Below are positions 9,457-18,205 of a DNA stretch of 64,000 nt, piece by piece (position 1 is the stretch's first letter; each line of letters starts with the position of its first letter). A model generated the notes under the pieces. It was given only the letters and a program-made list of their open reading frames with translations. It was not told where the DNA came from and did no database searches. This DNA is from Mucilaginibacter sp. cycad4 (GTDB taxonomy: Bacteria; Bacteroidota; Bacteroidia; Sphingobacteriales; Sphingobacteriaceae). The translations under genes and the position numbers were made by a program. The stretch lies in assembly GCF_034263275.1 (NCBI RefSeq), contig NZ_CP139559.1, positions 2,604,001-2,668,000 on the forward strand, given 5' to 3'.

Positions 9457-10103
9457 TGAAGAACCTGTGGATAGGCATTATCATATTAACGCTTTTTAAT
9501 GCCTGCAAATCAAATACGAAGACTGCCTTGCCAATATTGGGATATAAAACACCGGTAACTAAAACGATTGATGGCAAAACTATAGCCGATACGGAATATG
9601 CAACCATTCCGCCTTTTAAGTTTGTAAACCAATACGCCGATACAATTACCCAGAAAAACCTGGATGGTAAAATTTACGTGGCCGACTTTTTTTTCACCAC
9701 CTGCCCTTCCATTTGCCCGGTGATGCACCGAAATATGCTTAATGTATATAAAGAGTTTAAAGCTGATGATAACTTCAGGATCATTTCACACACCATCGAT
9801 CCAAAATATGATACCGTACCTGTATTAAAACGTTACGCTGATAAATTGGGGATTGCAGGCAATACATGGTGGTTACTGCATGGTGAAAAAGGCGATACAT
9901 ATAAAATTGCCAAAAGCTATCTGCAAAGCGTATCCGAAAAAAATCCCAAGGGCGAATACATCCATGATGGCTTTTTTATTTTGATAGATAAGCAAAAACG
10001 TATTCGCGGTACTTATGAGGGCACAGACCCGGCAGAGGTAACTAAACTTATTGCCGATATCAAAACCCTGAAAGCCGAACCTGACCAAATTGCTGCTAAA
10101 TGA
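9456..10103 (+). CDS. SCO1/SenC-family copper-binding lipoprotein
   Basis: A 215-residue thioredoxin-fold protein with a lipoprotein signal (LTLFNAC). The SCO signature is present: Cys83 and Cys87 in FFTTCPSICPVMH, and a candidate third copper ligand, His170, in EYIHDGFFILID. SCO proteins deliver copper to, or reduce, the CuA site of cytochrome c oxidase in the periplasm. It overlaps the upstream lipoprotein gene by one base and the downstream cytochrome c gene by four (ATGA), a strong sign of a translationally coupled operon. The oxidase itself is not in this window. Confidence 0.9.
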   Translation: MKNLWIGIIILTLFNACKSNTKTALPILGYKTPVTKTIDGKTIADTEYATIPPFKFVNQYADTITQKNLDGKIYVADFFFTTCPSICPVMHRNMLNVYKEFKADDNFRIISHTIDPKYDTVPVLKRYADKLGIAGNTWWLLHGEKGDTYKIAKSYLQSVSEKNPKGEYIHDGFFILIDKQKRIRGTYEGTDPAEVTKLIADIKTLKAEPDQIAAK

Positions 10104-10516
10104 AGATAAGGGTAATAGGTGCTTTAGCTATTTTGTTGATTATAATTGGCGCATCATGCCAAAGCGATGATCAAATTGAGTTTAAGCGCTATTACTCGGG
10201 CGGGAGCCTTGTTTACCAGCAGCATTGTCAAAATTGCCATGGCGATAAAGGACAAGGTTTGTCGGCGCTTATTCCTCCATTAACAGATTCAATTTATTTG
10301 AAAAGTAATAGGAGAAAACTTGCCTGCTTTATCAAGAATGGCCTTAAAGGCAAAATTACAGTAGCAGGCCGCACTTTCGACGACGAAATGCAGGCTGATG
10401 ATATCTCTCCTATAGAAATCGCCAAAGTGCTCACCTACGTTGCCAATTCCTTCGGTAATAAAATGGGAACTGTTACATTGCAAGAGGTTCAGAATGATTT
10501 GAAGAATTGTAAATAG
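10100..10516 (+). CDS. Monohaem c-type cytochrome lipoprotein
   Basis: A 138-residue small cytochrome c with an N-terminal lipoprotein signal ending LIIIGASC. One haem-binding CQNCH motif lies at residues 43-47, followed by GDKGQGLSALIPPL, typical of class I cytochromes. A Met suitable as distal ligand is present further on (DDEMQADDISP). It should be tethered in the periplasm and carry electrons. It starts within the SCO stop codon (ATGA overlap), so it ends the three-gene operon. A repeat element and then rnpB follow. Confidence 0.88.
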   Translation: MKIRVIGALAILLIIIGASCQSDDQIEFKRYYSGGSLVYQQHCQNCHGDKGQGLSALIPPLTDSIYLKSNRRKLACFIKNGLKGKITVAGRTFDDEMQADDISPIEIAKVLTYVANSFGNKMGTVTLQEVQNDLKNCK

Positions 10517-10520
10517 ATTT

Positions 10521-10634
10521 TGGTTCATAATCATAGTTGATGGTTCATGGCAAACAACTATTTAGTTAATGTTGATTTAATATGATCTATGAATACTATC
10601 CTACTATGATCCATGAACTATCAACCATGAACCA
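10521..10634. repeat. Inverted repeat of the GGTTCATGG family
   Basis: The left arm (10521-10550) and right arm (10611-10634) are reverse complements apart from one mismatch and a seven-base insertion; the core is GTTGATGGTTCATGG. The same arm sequence recurs at 30876-30975. It fills the gap between the cytochrome gene and rnpB and has no T-tract, so it is more likely a dispersed palindrome than a simple terminator. Confidence 0.7.
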
Positions 10635-10656
10635 CAAAAATATTCCCTATCTTTAT

Positions 10657-11046
10657 CGCCGCAAAACGTTCTATCGCTGCCAGCTTGTTTGGCGGAGGAA
10701 AGTCCGGGCAACACAGAGCATCCTGCTTCCTAACGGGAAGGCGCCGGCAGCCGGCGACAGCAAAGTGCCACAGAGAAAATACCGCCCGCTTCGGTGGGTA
10801 AGGGTGAAAACGTGAGGTAAGAGCTCACGGCATAACCGGGCGACCGGATATGACGGTAAACCTCAGGAGTTGAAAAACCAAATAGGTCCTGAAAGCGGAG
10901 TTGCTCGCTCCCGTATTAGCCTCAGGGTTAATCGTTAGGATGGGTAGGTTGTTTAAACCTGTTAGTGATAACAGGGCCAGATAAATGATAGAAGTTGCCC
11001 TTTAACAAGGCAAAACAGAACCCGGCTTATAGGTTTGCTGCTGTAT
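10657..11046 (+). ncRNA. rnpB: RNase P RNA (type A)
   Basis: The catalytic RNA that removes 5' leaders from pre-tRNAs. The universally conserved P4 strand GAGGAAAGTCCGGGC is at 10694-10708. The internal ACCGGGCGACCGGATATGA region and the 3' conserved AGAACCCGGCTTATAGG near 11017-11033 complete the type A core. The outer P1 helix can be drawn between GCCGCAAAAC at about 10658-10667 and GGTTTGCTGC at about 11032-11041, which sets the approximate ends. TATCTTTA at 10649-10656 is a plausible -7 element. A GC hairpin with a T-rich tail follows at 11049. Exact ends could be off by about ten bases. Confidence 0.93.
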
Positions 11047-11048
11047 AA

Positions 11049-11080
11049 CCCCTTGCTGCAAAGCGGGGGGTTTCTTTATT
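11049..11080 (+). terminator. Putative terminator of rnpB
   Basis: A CCCC(TT)GC / GCGGGG stem with loop TGCAAA is followed by TTTCTTTATTT. It is placed directly after the RNase P RNA. Confidence 0.55.
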
Positions 11081-11226
11081 TACATCACTTTATTTTTAAT
11101 AAATTTTACAACCTTGCAAACATTTATCCGCCTTAAACCTTATAGCACATTAAAAAGTGTTTGTTTTTCTATACAAACCCATATATTAGCAAACAACAAT
11201 TACATATCGGTACATAATTACAAAAC

Positions 11227-12609
11227 ATGGCTAAAATTTTAATAATTGATGATGAACGGTCTATTCGTAATACGCTTCGCGAGATTTTAGAGTATGAAGA
11301 TTACGAGGTTGAAGATGTAGATAACGGGGTTGACGGCCTTCAGTTAATTGAAAAAAAAGACTATGACCTGGTACTGTGCGACATTAAAATGAACCGCATG
11401 GACGGTATGGAGGTACTTACAGAAGGCCTCGCTATTAAACCTGATCTTCCGTTTATCATGATATCTGGCCACGGCACAGTTGAAACTGCTGTTGAGGCCA
11501 GCAAAAAAGGTGCGTTTGACTTTATTTCAAAACCACCTGACCTAAACCGCCTGCTCATTACCGTTCGTAATGCGCTTGACAGGGGAAGCCTTGTTGTTGA
11601 GGCAAAGGTACTTAAACGTAAAGTATCAAAAGTACGCTCCATTTTAGGCGAATCGCAGGCTATCCTCAAAATAAAAGAAACTATTGACCGGGTGGCCCCA
11701 ACCGACGCCCGGGTGCTGGTTACAGGAGCTAATGGTAGCGGCAAGGAGTTGGTTGCACGCTGGCTGCACGAAAAATCAAACCGCTCGGCCGCGCCTATTA
11801 TTGAGGTGAACTGCGCTGCTATTCCATCAGAATTAATTGAGAGCGAACTATTTGGCCACGAAAAAGGCTCATTTACATCGGCCATCAAACAACGTATTGG
11901 AAAGTTCGAATCAGCCAATGGAGGAACGCTGTTCCTGGATGAGATAGGTGACATGAGCCAATCGGCCCAGGCCAAGGTTTTGCGCGCTTTACAGGAAAAT
12001 AAGATAACCCGCGTGGGCGGCGAAAAGGAAATTGATGTTGATGTACGTGTAGTAGCGGCAACCAACAAGGACCTGCTTAAAGAAATTGAAGCCGGTAATT
12101 TCCGTATGGACTTGTACCACCGCCTAAGCGTAATATTGATCCACGTACCACCGCTTATTGAGCGTAAAGACGATATCCCCTTGTTAACTCAAAGCTTTTT
12201 GGATGAAATCTGCAACGAATACGGCATGCCGGTTAAAAAGATTTCTGATGCCGCCCTTGAGGCGCTTAAAGCCCTGCCATGGACCGGTAACATCCGTGAG
12301 CTCCGCAACATGGTTGAGCGTCTGATCATCCTGAGCGATAAAGTTATTACTGATAACGATGTGAGGGCATTTGCAAATCCTTCGGCTCCGGCTGCCATTA
12401 CTGCCGGTGGTGCTGCCCCCGCCCCTCAAACAGATTTTGATCAGTTCAATAACTTCCAGGAATATAAAGACTTTGCCGAACGGGAGTATATCAAATTTAA
12501 ACTGGAGAAAAATAACTGGAACGTTTCAAAAACTGCAGATGATATCGACATTCAGCGGAGTCACCTATACAGTAAAATTGAAAAATTTGGCCTTAAACGC
12601 GGCGAATAA
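11227..12609 (+). CDS. NtrC-family response regulator with atypical sigma-54 loop
   Basis: A 460-residue regulator in three parts: a receiver domain with phospho-acceptor Asp52 (VLCDIKMN), an AAA+ domain from about 140 to 370, and a Fis-type helix-turn-helix at the C-terminus (NVSKTADDIDIQRSHLYSK). The Walker A motif reads GANGSGKE near 167 and Walker B TLFLDEIGD. The loop that contacts sigma-54, normally GAFTGA, reads GSFTSA near 214: the Phe and Thr are kept but two small residues differ. It probably activates sigma-54 promoters after phosphorylation, but the altered loop leaves room for sigma-54-independent action. No partner kinase is adjacent, though two orphan kinases lie 5-8 kb away. 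A strong terminator follows. Confidence 0.88.
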   Translation: MAKILIIDDERSIRNTLREILEYEDYEVEDVDNGVDGLQLIEKKDYDLVLCDIKMNRMDGMEVLTEGLAIKPDLPFIMISGHGTVETAVEASKKGAFDFISKPPDLNRLLITVRNALDRGSLVVEAKVLKRKVSKVRSILGESQAILKIKETIDRVAPTDARVLVTGANGSGKELVARWLHEKSNRSAAPIIEVNCAAIPSELIESELFGHEKGSFTSAIKQRIGKFESANGGTLFLDEIGDMSQSAQAKVLRALQENKITRVGGEKEIDVDVRVVAATNKDLLKEIEAGNFRMDLYHRLSVILIHVPPLIERKDDIPLLTQSFLDEICNEYGMPVKKISDAALEALKALPWTGNIRELRNMVERLIILSDKVITDNDVRAFANPSAPAAITAGGAAPAPQTDFDQFNNFQEYKDFAEREYIKFKLEKNNWNVSKTADDIDIQRSHLYSKIEKFGLKRGE

Positions 12610-12630
12610 CATAAACTTTTTAAATTATTT

Positions 12631-12669
12631 AAAAAAGCATCGGCAAATATGATAGCCGATGCTTTTTTT
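12631..12669 (+). terminator. Intrinsic terminator of the NtrC-like gene
   Basis: A near-perfect stem with GCATCGGC pairing to GCCGATGC, flanked by an A-run and a T-run, and a loop of about ten bases. The A/T flanks make it potentially bidirectional. Confidence 0.88.
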
Positions 12670-12706
12670 ATGTTATTATTGTATATCAATAACCTTTATT
12701 AACACC

Positions 12707-13174
12707 ATGAAAACCTATTACTTAGCATCTTTTTTATTGCTTGCCTTATGCTCATGCGGCAACCCGCCGAAGTCAGCTACAGAAACAACCGAACCAACCG
12801 GTAAGCTTGACGGAACCTGGCACCTGATATCAAGCAAAAGCATTATGAAGGGCGATACCACAGTAACCACCCCTCCTAAAGACCAGGAAATGTTTAAAAT
12901 GTTTAACGCCACTAACTTCGCCTTCTTCACACATGACCTGGTACACGGCAAAACAGCCAAACCGGTTTATTCATCGGGCGCGGGCACTTATATTCTATCC
13001 GGCGATGATTATACCGAGCACCTGGCTTATTGCGATGCCCGCGATTGGGAAAACAGGGATTTCAAATTTAAACTCACTATGAAAAATGACACCCTAATTC
13101 AAAAAGGAATCGAAAAGATAGACAGCCTTAAGGTTGACCACGAGATCATTGAAACTTACGTAAGGGTGAAATAA
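12707..13174 (+). CDS. Small lipoprotein with lipocalin-like features
   Basis: A 155-residue lipoprotein with signal LLLALCSC. The mature part begins GKLDGTWHLISSKSI, followed by beta-rich segments ending with KVDHEIIETYVRVK. The G-x-W opening and length recall small lipocalin-like lipoproteins common in Bacteroidota, but ligand and role are unknown. The ATG at 12707 is chosen because the earlier in-frame Met at 12659 lies inside the upstream terminator hairpin and would place a second hydrophobic segment before the signal. It is a single gene bounded by terminators on both sides. Confidence 0.72.
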   Translation: MKTYYLASFLLLALCSCGNPPKSATETTEPTGKLDGTWHLISSKSIMKGDTTVTTPPKDQEMFKMFNATNFAFFTHDLVHGKTAKPVYSSGAGTYILSGDDYTEHLAYCDARDWENRDFKFKLTMKNDTLIQKGIEKIDSLKVDHEIIETYVRVK

Positions 13175-13193
13175 ACCTTAAAACTTATATTTT

Positions 13194-13223
13194 TAAAGCC
13201 TGGCATGGTCCGGGCTTTTTATT
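13194..13223 (+). terminator. Intrinsic terminator after the small lipoprotein gene
   Basis: Stem AAGCCTGG / CCGGGCTT with one G-T pair and loop CATGGT, followed by TTTTTATTT. Confidence 0.8.
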
Positions 13224-13464
13224 TGCACTGTTTCGCTGAACCGGCCTAACAGCATTTCATCTTTGCAATAGCAATAAATCGTAACCCCTACGTTAAACTA
13301 TTCGTTAAAACCTGAATTATCCCTATTTATAATACGTCAAATTTTATTGGAAAGGCTTCGCAAAAAGTTAATTGGGTTGCTATATGTAATCGATGAAATT
13401 TATAGAAAAAGTCTTTTTATCAGTCCTGATTTTATTTGTAGTTTACTGCTAAACCACTCGAAGA

Positions 13465-15081
13465 ATGAAGCTGTTATTAAACTATAAGATACTGTTAATG
13501 TTATCGTTATTTACTTTTTCATTCAATCGTTGCCGGCCGCAAAAAAGCTCAGAAGGCATTACAACAAATAAAGCTATTTCTGCAATTTCACCTGCCGCTT
13601 CAAATATTCCGCTTAAAAACATGTTTGGCATAAACGCGTATGAATGGAATTTTTTGCAGGATCCTGCCAATCCAAAGGTCAAAACCGCCATTTACGAAAC
13701 CAACATGAACCTTATCAAGTCATTCAGCGCGGTAAGGCATTATTTAGGCTGGGCCCGGATGGAAAGCACTAAAGGCAACTATACCTTTAACCCAACTCGT
13801 GAAGACAGTTGGAACTATGATCTCATTTATAGCCGTTGCAAACAGGATGGTATATTGGTGTTGGCGGATATAAAAAATTGTCCGTCATGGTTGGTTAATA
13901 CTTATCCCAACAATATGCGGGACCTTGAAAATGCGCCCCTTATTTATGGTTTAAGCAAGGCTGATCCGGCAAGCTATATTGACCAGGCTCATATGGCCTT
14001 TCAGTTTGCAGCCAGGTATGGCTATAATACTAATATTAACAGGTCATTAATAAAAGTTGATACCAGTATACGATGGACAAATGATCAGCCTAACCAGGTA
14101 AAAGCGGGCATGGGCCTTATTACTTACATAGAATGTGATAATGAGCGCGATAAATGGTGGAAAGGGTCGGCAACTCAACAAACCGCCGAAGAATATGCAG
14201 CTAACATGTCGGCCTTTTATGATGGCAACAAAGGGAAGTTGGGTAAAAATGCAGGTGTAAAAAATGCCGATCCAAATATGAAAGTAGTAATGGGCGGATT
14301 AGCTACAGCCGACGTAAATTTTGTAAAGAAAATGGTAGAGTGGTGCCGTACCAATCGTGGTTACAAAGCCGATGGCAGTATCGACCTGTGTTTTGACATT
14401 ATCAACTATCACTATTACAACAATAACGGCAATATTTTAACCCATCAGTCTGCGACTTTTGGCCTGCCGCCCGAATTGTCGATGGCGGCGCAAATTGCTG
14501 ATTCGTTTGTTCAATATGCAAACTCTTTTAATAAACCAATCCCTGTATGGGTAACCGAATCCGGCTACGATATAAACAAAAGAAGTTACCAGAAGGCTTT
14601 AAATGTAGGGCAAAAGGTACCGAAAGACACCCAGGCCGATTGGATTTTAAGAACTTCGCTCCTGTATATCAGGCATGGTATACAACGTGTATTCTATTAC
14701 CAGCTTTTTGACGACACTCCTAATGTTGCTGTTCAATATGCAACATCTGGTTTAGCCGAAAATGGCAAACGCAGGCCTGCTGCCGATTTTATATTTCAAA
14801 CATCAAAATTAATGGGTAACTACACCTACGCAGGTACCATCAATGCCGATCCGTTGGTTGATAAATATTCATCGGGCCCGCAAAGCATATATGTATTAAC
14901 CATTCCGGATTTCAAGGCGCGTACAGGCACTTATACACTTAATCTCGGCACAGCTAAAGCAAATGTTTACACACTAAAAACAGGCGCCGAAGATGCTGTT
15001 AAAACAACCGTAAAAACAGTTAACGGGAAACTTATTATTAAAGTAACCGAAACACCAATCTTTGTACAAGGCACAAACTAA
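13465..15081 (+). CDS. Secreted clan GH-A glycoside hydrolase (family not assigned)
   Basis: A 538-residue exported protein with an N-terminal hydrophobic signal (LLMLSLFTFSF, possibly lipidated at the following NRC). The body looks like a (beta/alpha)8 barrel. The catalytic acid/base is probably Glu227 in ECDNERD and the nucleophile Glu365 in VTESGYD, the arrangement of retaining clan GH-A enzymes (GH5, GH39 and relatives). A C-terminal beta-rich segment of roughly 80 residues follows. The substrate cannot be deduced. It stands alone, without a SusCD pair, and overlaps the convergent kinase gene by four bases at its 3' end. Confidence 0.75.
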   Translation: MKLLLNYKILLMLSLFTFSFNRCRPQKSSEGITTNKAISAISPAASNIPLKNMFGINAYEWNFLQDPANPKVKTAIYETNMNLIKSFSAVRHYLGWARMESTKGNYTFNPTREDSWNYDLIYSRCKQDGILVLADIKNCPSWLVNTYPNNMRDLENAPLIYGLSKADPASYIDQAHMAFQFAARYGYNTNINRSLIKVDTSIRWTNDQPNQVKAGMGLITYIECDNERDKWWKGSATQQTAEEYAANMSAFYDGNKGKLGKNAGVKNADPNMKVVMGGLATADVNFVKKMVEWCRTNRGYKADGSIDLCFDIINYHYYNNNGNILTHQSATFGLPPELSMAAQIADSFVQYANSFNKPIPVWVTESGYDINKRSYQKALNVGQKVPKDTQADWILRTSLLYIRHGIQRVFYYQLFDDTPNVAVQYATSGLAENGKRRPAADFIFQTSKLMGNYTYAGTINADPLVDKYSSGPQSIYVLTIPDFKARTGTYTLNLGTAKANVYTLKTGAEDAVKTTVKTVNGKLIIKVTETPIFVQGTN

Positions 15082-15944
15082 ATAAATGCCGAAAGATTCT
15101 CCCTCACTTGTTTGGCATACATACTACCAAACAGGTTTACGTGAACCAGCAACGGATAAAGGTTCCAAAGTTTAAGCCGTTGTTGCCAACCAGGCAACAA
15201 CGGAAATTCCTGATTATAAGCTTCATAAAAAGCATGGTCAAAACCACCGAAAAGTGTGGTCATCGCAATATCAAACTCGCGGTTGCCATAACTAACCGCC
15301 GGATCGATCAGGTAGGGTTTGCCATCGGTATCAATAAGATAATTGCCTCCCCAAAGGTCGCCGTGCAGCAATGCGGGCGGCTCCTCGGTAAACAGATACG
15401 GGAGTTTTTTATAAAGTTCGTCAAACCGGTATATGTCGGTTTGAGTAAGCTCCCTTTTATCTACAGCCATTTTAACCATTGGTTGCAATCTTTCTTCAAT
15501 AAAAAACTGGGCTAAGCTACCGTGTTGCTTGTTGCTTTGAAGGAGGGAACCCATATAGTTATTTGCCTCAAACCCAAATTGTGCAGCAGTGTTACGATGC
15601 ATGAGGGCAAGTTGCCGGCCCAATTTTTGCGACGATATAACCTCACCGTACCCTGCTTCAATCCATTGCAGTATAAGATAGCTTTCGTCACCGGTATCGC
15701 TCTGTAAAACAACCTCAGGTACAGCTATTGTATTTGTTTTGCGGATAGCAGCTAAACCGCTCTCCTCACTTTTAAACATGCCCGGAAATTTATGCAGGCT
15801 ATTTATCTTAATAAAGAAATTACCTAACGTGGTTTGTAACCGGTAGGCTTGATTAATATCACCTCCGCTTACCGGGTTCACATTCTTAATCTGAGCTTTT
15901 AGCTTACACTCAATATCACTTATTACACCTGCCGATACAGCCAT
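15078..15944 (-). CDS. Fructosamine kinase family protein
   Basis: A 288-residue kinase of the fructosamine-3-kinase / aminoglycoside phosphotransferase fold. The catalytic loop HGDLWGGNYLID and the metal-binding Asp in LIDPAVSYGNREFD are both intact, and the N-terminal half carries the FFIKIN Lys expected to hold ATP. Family members phosphorylate ketosamines on glycated proteins or small molecules so that they decompose, a protein-repair function. It is cytoplasmic, of typical length and transcribed divergently from lepA. The substrate is inferred from the family only. Confidence 0.85.
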   Translation of the reverse strand: MAVSAGVISDIECKLKAQIKNVNPVSGGDINQAYRLQTTLGNFFIKINSLHKFPGMFKSEESGLAAIRKTNTIAVPEVVLQSDTGDESYLILQWIEAGYGEVISSQKLGRQLALMHRNTAAQFGFEANNYMGSLLQSNKQHGSLAQFFIEERLQPMVKMAVDKRELTQTDIYRFDELYKKLPYLFTEEPPALLHGDLWGGNYLIDTDGKPYLIDPAVSYGNREFDIAMTTLFGGFDHAFYEAYNQEFPLLPGWQQRLKLWNLYPLLVHVNLFGSMYAKQVRENLSAFI

Positions 15945-16022
15945 TTTGTCCGGATATTATTTAAATTAAACATTTCAAAATAGTTAATTTATTAGCCGAT
16001 ACAAATTATCGGTTTAAAAAGT

Positions 16023-16030
16023 TATTTTTG
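16023..16030 (+). promoter_or_regulatory. -7 element of lepA
   Basis: TATTTTTG matches TAnnTTTG and ends seven bases before the lepA ATG. The predicted transcript would have almost no 5' leader. No clear TTG is present at the -33 position. Confidence 0.5.
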
Positions 16031-16037
16031 CGGTTCA

Positions 16038-17825
16038 ATGGAGCACATTCGTAATTTTTGTATCATAGCACATATCGACCACGGCAAAAGCACACTTGCC
16101 GATAGGTTATTAGAGTATACTAACACCATAACCCAGCGCGAATCGCAGGCACAATTGCTTGACGATATGGATCTGGAACGCGAACGCGGCATCACCATAA
16201 AAAGCCATGCCATACAAATGGACTATGTGCTTGACGGACAAAAATACGTGCTCAATCTGATCGATACCCCCGGTCACGTGGATTTTTCATATGAAGTATC
16301 ACGCTCTATAGCAGCTTGCGAAGGCGCTTTACTGATTGTTGATGCGGCGCAGGGTATCCAGGCACAAACCATTTCAAACCTGTACCTGGCCCTGGAGAAT
16401 GACCTGGAGATTATCCCAATCCTGAATAAAATGGACCTTCCCGGCGCTATGCCCGAGGAAGTAAAAGACCAGATTGTTGACCTTATCGGCTGCAAACGTG
16501 AGGAGATCCTTGCAGCATCGGGCAAAACAGGCATGGGCGTACATGATATTTTACGCGCCATAGTTGAGCGTGTACCTGCTCCGGTAGGTGATCCTAAAGC
16601 TCCATTGCAGGCCCTGATCTTTGATTCGGTTTTTAACTCGTTCCGCGGTATTATAGCTTATTTTAAGGTTGTAAACGGCGAGATCCGCAAAGGCGACAAA
16701 GTAAAATTCGTAGCCACCGAAAAACAATACCTTGCTGATGAAGTTGGCACACTTAAATTGCGCCCCCTGGCTAAGGACGTGATCAAAACAGGCGACGTAG
16801 GTTACATCATATCAGGCATAAAGGAAGCAAAAGAGGTTAAAGTTGGTGATACCATTACCCATGTTGAGCGCCCTTGCGAAGTGGGGATCCAGGGTTTTGA
16901 AGAGGTAAAACCGATGGTATTCGCCGGCATTTACCCGGTTGATACTGAGGATTACGAAGAGCTGCGCGAGTCGATGGCGAAGCTGCAACTGAACGATGCT
17001 TCATTGGTATTTGAGCCGGAATCATCTGCGGCATTAGGTTTTGGTTTCCGTTGCGGTTTCTTAGGCATGCTGCATATGGAAATTATCCAGGAGCGTTTGG
17101 AGCGTGAGTTTAACATGACTGTGATCACTACCGTTCCCAACGTATCATATTTGGCCCACACTACCAAAGGTGATTCATTTACGGTAAACAACCCTTCCGA
17201 TCTTCCCGATCCAAGTAAAATTGACTTTGTAGAAGAGCCATATATCAAAGCTACCATCATCACCAAATCTGAATTTGTTGGCCCGGTGATGTCACTTTGT
17301 ATTCAAAAACGCGGTACAATAGTAAATCAATCATACCTTACATCTGAGCGTGTTGAGCTGATCTTTGAGATGCCTATGGGTGAGATCGTATTTGATTTTT
17401 ACGATAAGCTTAAAACCATTTCAAAAGGTTACGCCTCTTTCGATTATCACCAGATAGGTTACCGCCAATCTGACCTCGTAAAACTGGATATCCGCCTTAA
17501 CAGTGAACCTGTTGATGCTTTGTCATCATTAATCTTCCGCGGCAATTCATACGATTTTGGTAAAAAGATCTGCGAAAAACTAAAAGAGCTTTTACCGCGC
17601 CAGCAATTTGAGATCATCATACAAGCCTCTATCGGCGCCAAGATCATAGCCCGTGAAACGGTGAAAGCTTTACGCAAAGACGTAACCGCTAAATGTTATG
17701 GCGGTGATATTTCCCGTAAACGTAAATTATTGGAGAAACAGAAACAAGGTAAAAAACGCATGCGCCAGGTAGGTAATGTTGAGATACCGCAATCGGCGTT
17801 CATGGCGGTTTTGAAGTTGGACTAA
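16038..17825 (+). CDS. lepA: Elongation factor 4 (LepA GTPase)
   Basis: A 595-residue translational GTPase of the usual length. The start [19 protein letters not shown] is the canonical LepA N-terminus with the P-loop; DTPGH and NKMD motifs follow, then domains II, III, V and the C-terminal basic region ([14 protein letters not shown]). EF4 acts on stalled or mis-translocated ribosomes and helps 30S biogenesis. Identity is not in doubt. The fixed N-terminus together with the -7 element only seven bases upstream implies a leaderless or nearly leaderless mRNA. A start-less gene remnant follows directly. Confidence 0.97.
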   Translation: MEHIRNFCIIAHIDHGKSTLADRLLEYTNTITQRESQAQLLDDMDLERERGITIKSHAIQMDYVLDGQKYVLNLIDTPGHVDFSYEVSRSIAACEGALLIVDAAQGIQAQTISNLYLALENDLEIIPILNKMDLPGAMPEEVKDQIVDLIGCKREEILAASGKTGMGVHDILRAIVERVPAPVGDPKAPLQALIFDSVFNSFRGIIAYFKVVNGEIRKGDKVKFVATEKQYLADEVGTLKLRPLAKDVIKTGDVGYIISGIKEAKEVKVGDTITHVERPCEVGIQGFEEVKPMVFAGIYPVDTEDYEELRESMAKLQLNDASLVFEPESSAALGFGFRCGFLGMLHMEIIQERLEREFNMTVITTVPNVSYLAHTTKGDSFTVNNPSDLPDPSKIDFVEEPYIKATIITKSEFVGPVMSLCIQKRGTIVNQSYLTSERVELIFEMPMGEIVFDFYDKLKTISKGYASFDYHQIGYRQSDLVKLDIRLNSEPVDALSSLIFRGNSYDFGKKICEKLKELLPRQQFEIIIQASIGAKIIARETVKALRKDVTAKCYGGDISRKRKLLEKQKQGKKRMRQVGNVEIPQSAFMAVLKLD

Positions 17826-18204
17826 GCCCTGGCTCGTTAAAGTAGCGCAGGCAATTAAATTAGATATTCTGTATAGGTTAATTACATATTCTACAATAAC
17901 AGGCCTTGTTAAGTACATACATTTAGGAGACTTTGTTTATGGAAAATGGGTTGTATATGACCACAACGAACCGAAATATTACATTGATGCTTTCAATAAA
18001 GGTGCTGGATCAGATAAGATTATATTTGAAATGCTCTTGAATAACAAAACAGAAACTATTGAAAGTATCATTGACAAGATAAATCAAAATCACGGACTAA
18101 AATTATCCCTGGATAACAGGCCTTTTATAAGAATACGATTAAAATCAGTACCGGTAAATTTAAATTTACCGCCTTTACCTGATCACTTCGTTAAAAACAT
18201 CTAA
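17815..18204 (+). pseudogene. Open frame without a start codon; probable 3' gene remnant
   Basis: One frame stays open for about 129 codons from 17815, overlapping the end of lepA, to the TAA at 18202-18204, but has no ATG, GTG or TTG in its first 70 codons. The translation is protein-like (LGDFVYGKWVVYDHNEPKYY near its middle, then alternating acidic and aliphatic residues) and the DNA is more AT-rich than its neighbours. Using the first ATG (18031) would leave only 57 residues and discard the best segment. I do not recognise the family. The simplest reading is the C-terminal part of a gene that lost its 5' end; a non-standard start is possible. Confidence 0.5.
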
Positions 18205-18205
18205 C

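Noticed and set aside
10582..10815. 77-codon forward open frame
   Set aside because: It overlaps the repeat and the RNase P RNA gene, including the conserved P4 strand; the frame is an accident of structured RNA sequence.
11361..12068. 235-codon reverse frame opposite the NtrC-like gene
   Set aside because: Ser/Arg-rich shadow of the AAA+ domain; the sense strand carries all conserved motifs.
13394..13453. 19-codon hydrophobic frame starting MKFIEKVFLSVLILFV
   Set aside because: It has no terminator or clear promoter and lies in the leader of the GH-A gene; too short to support without conservation.
17939..18050. ATG after an AGGAGA sequence in the lepA-folD gap
   Set aside because: The frame it opens runs only about 35 codons and disagrees with the protein-like frame read there.
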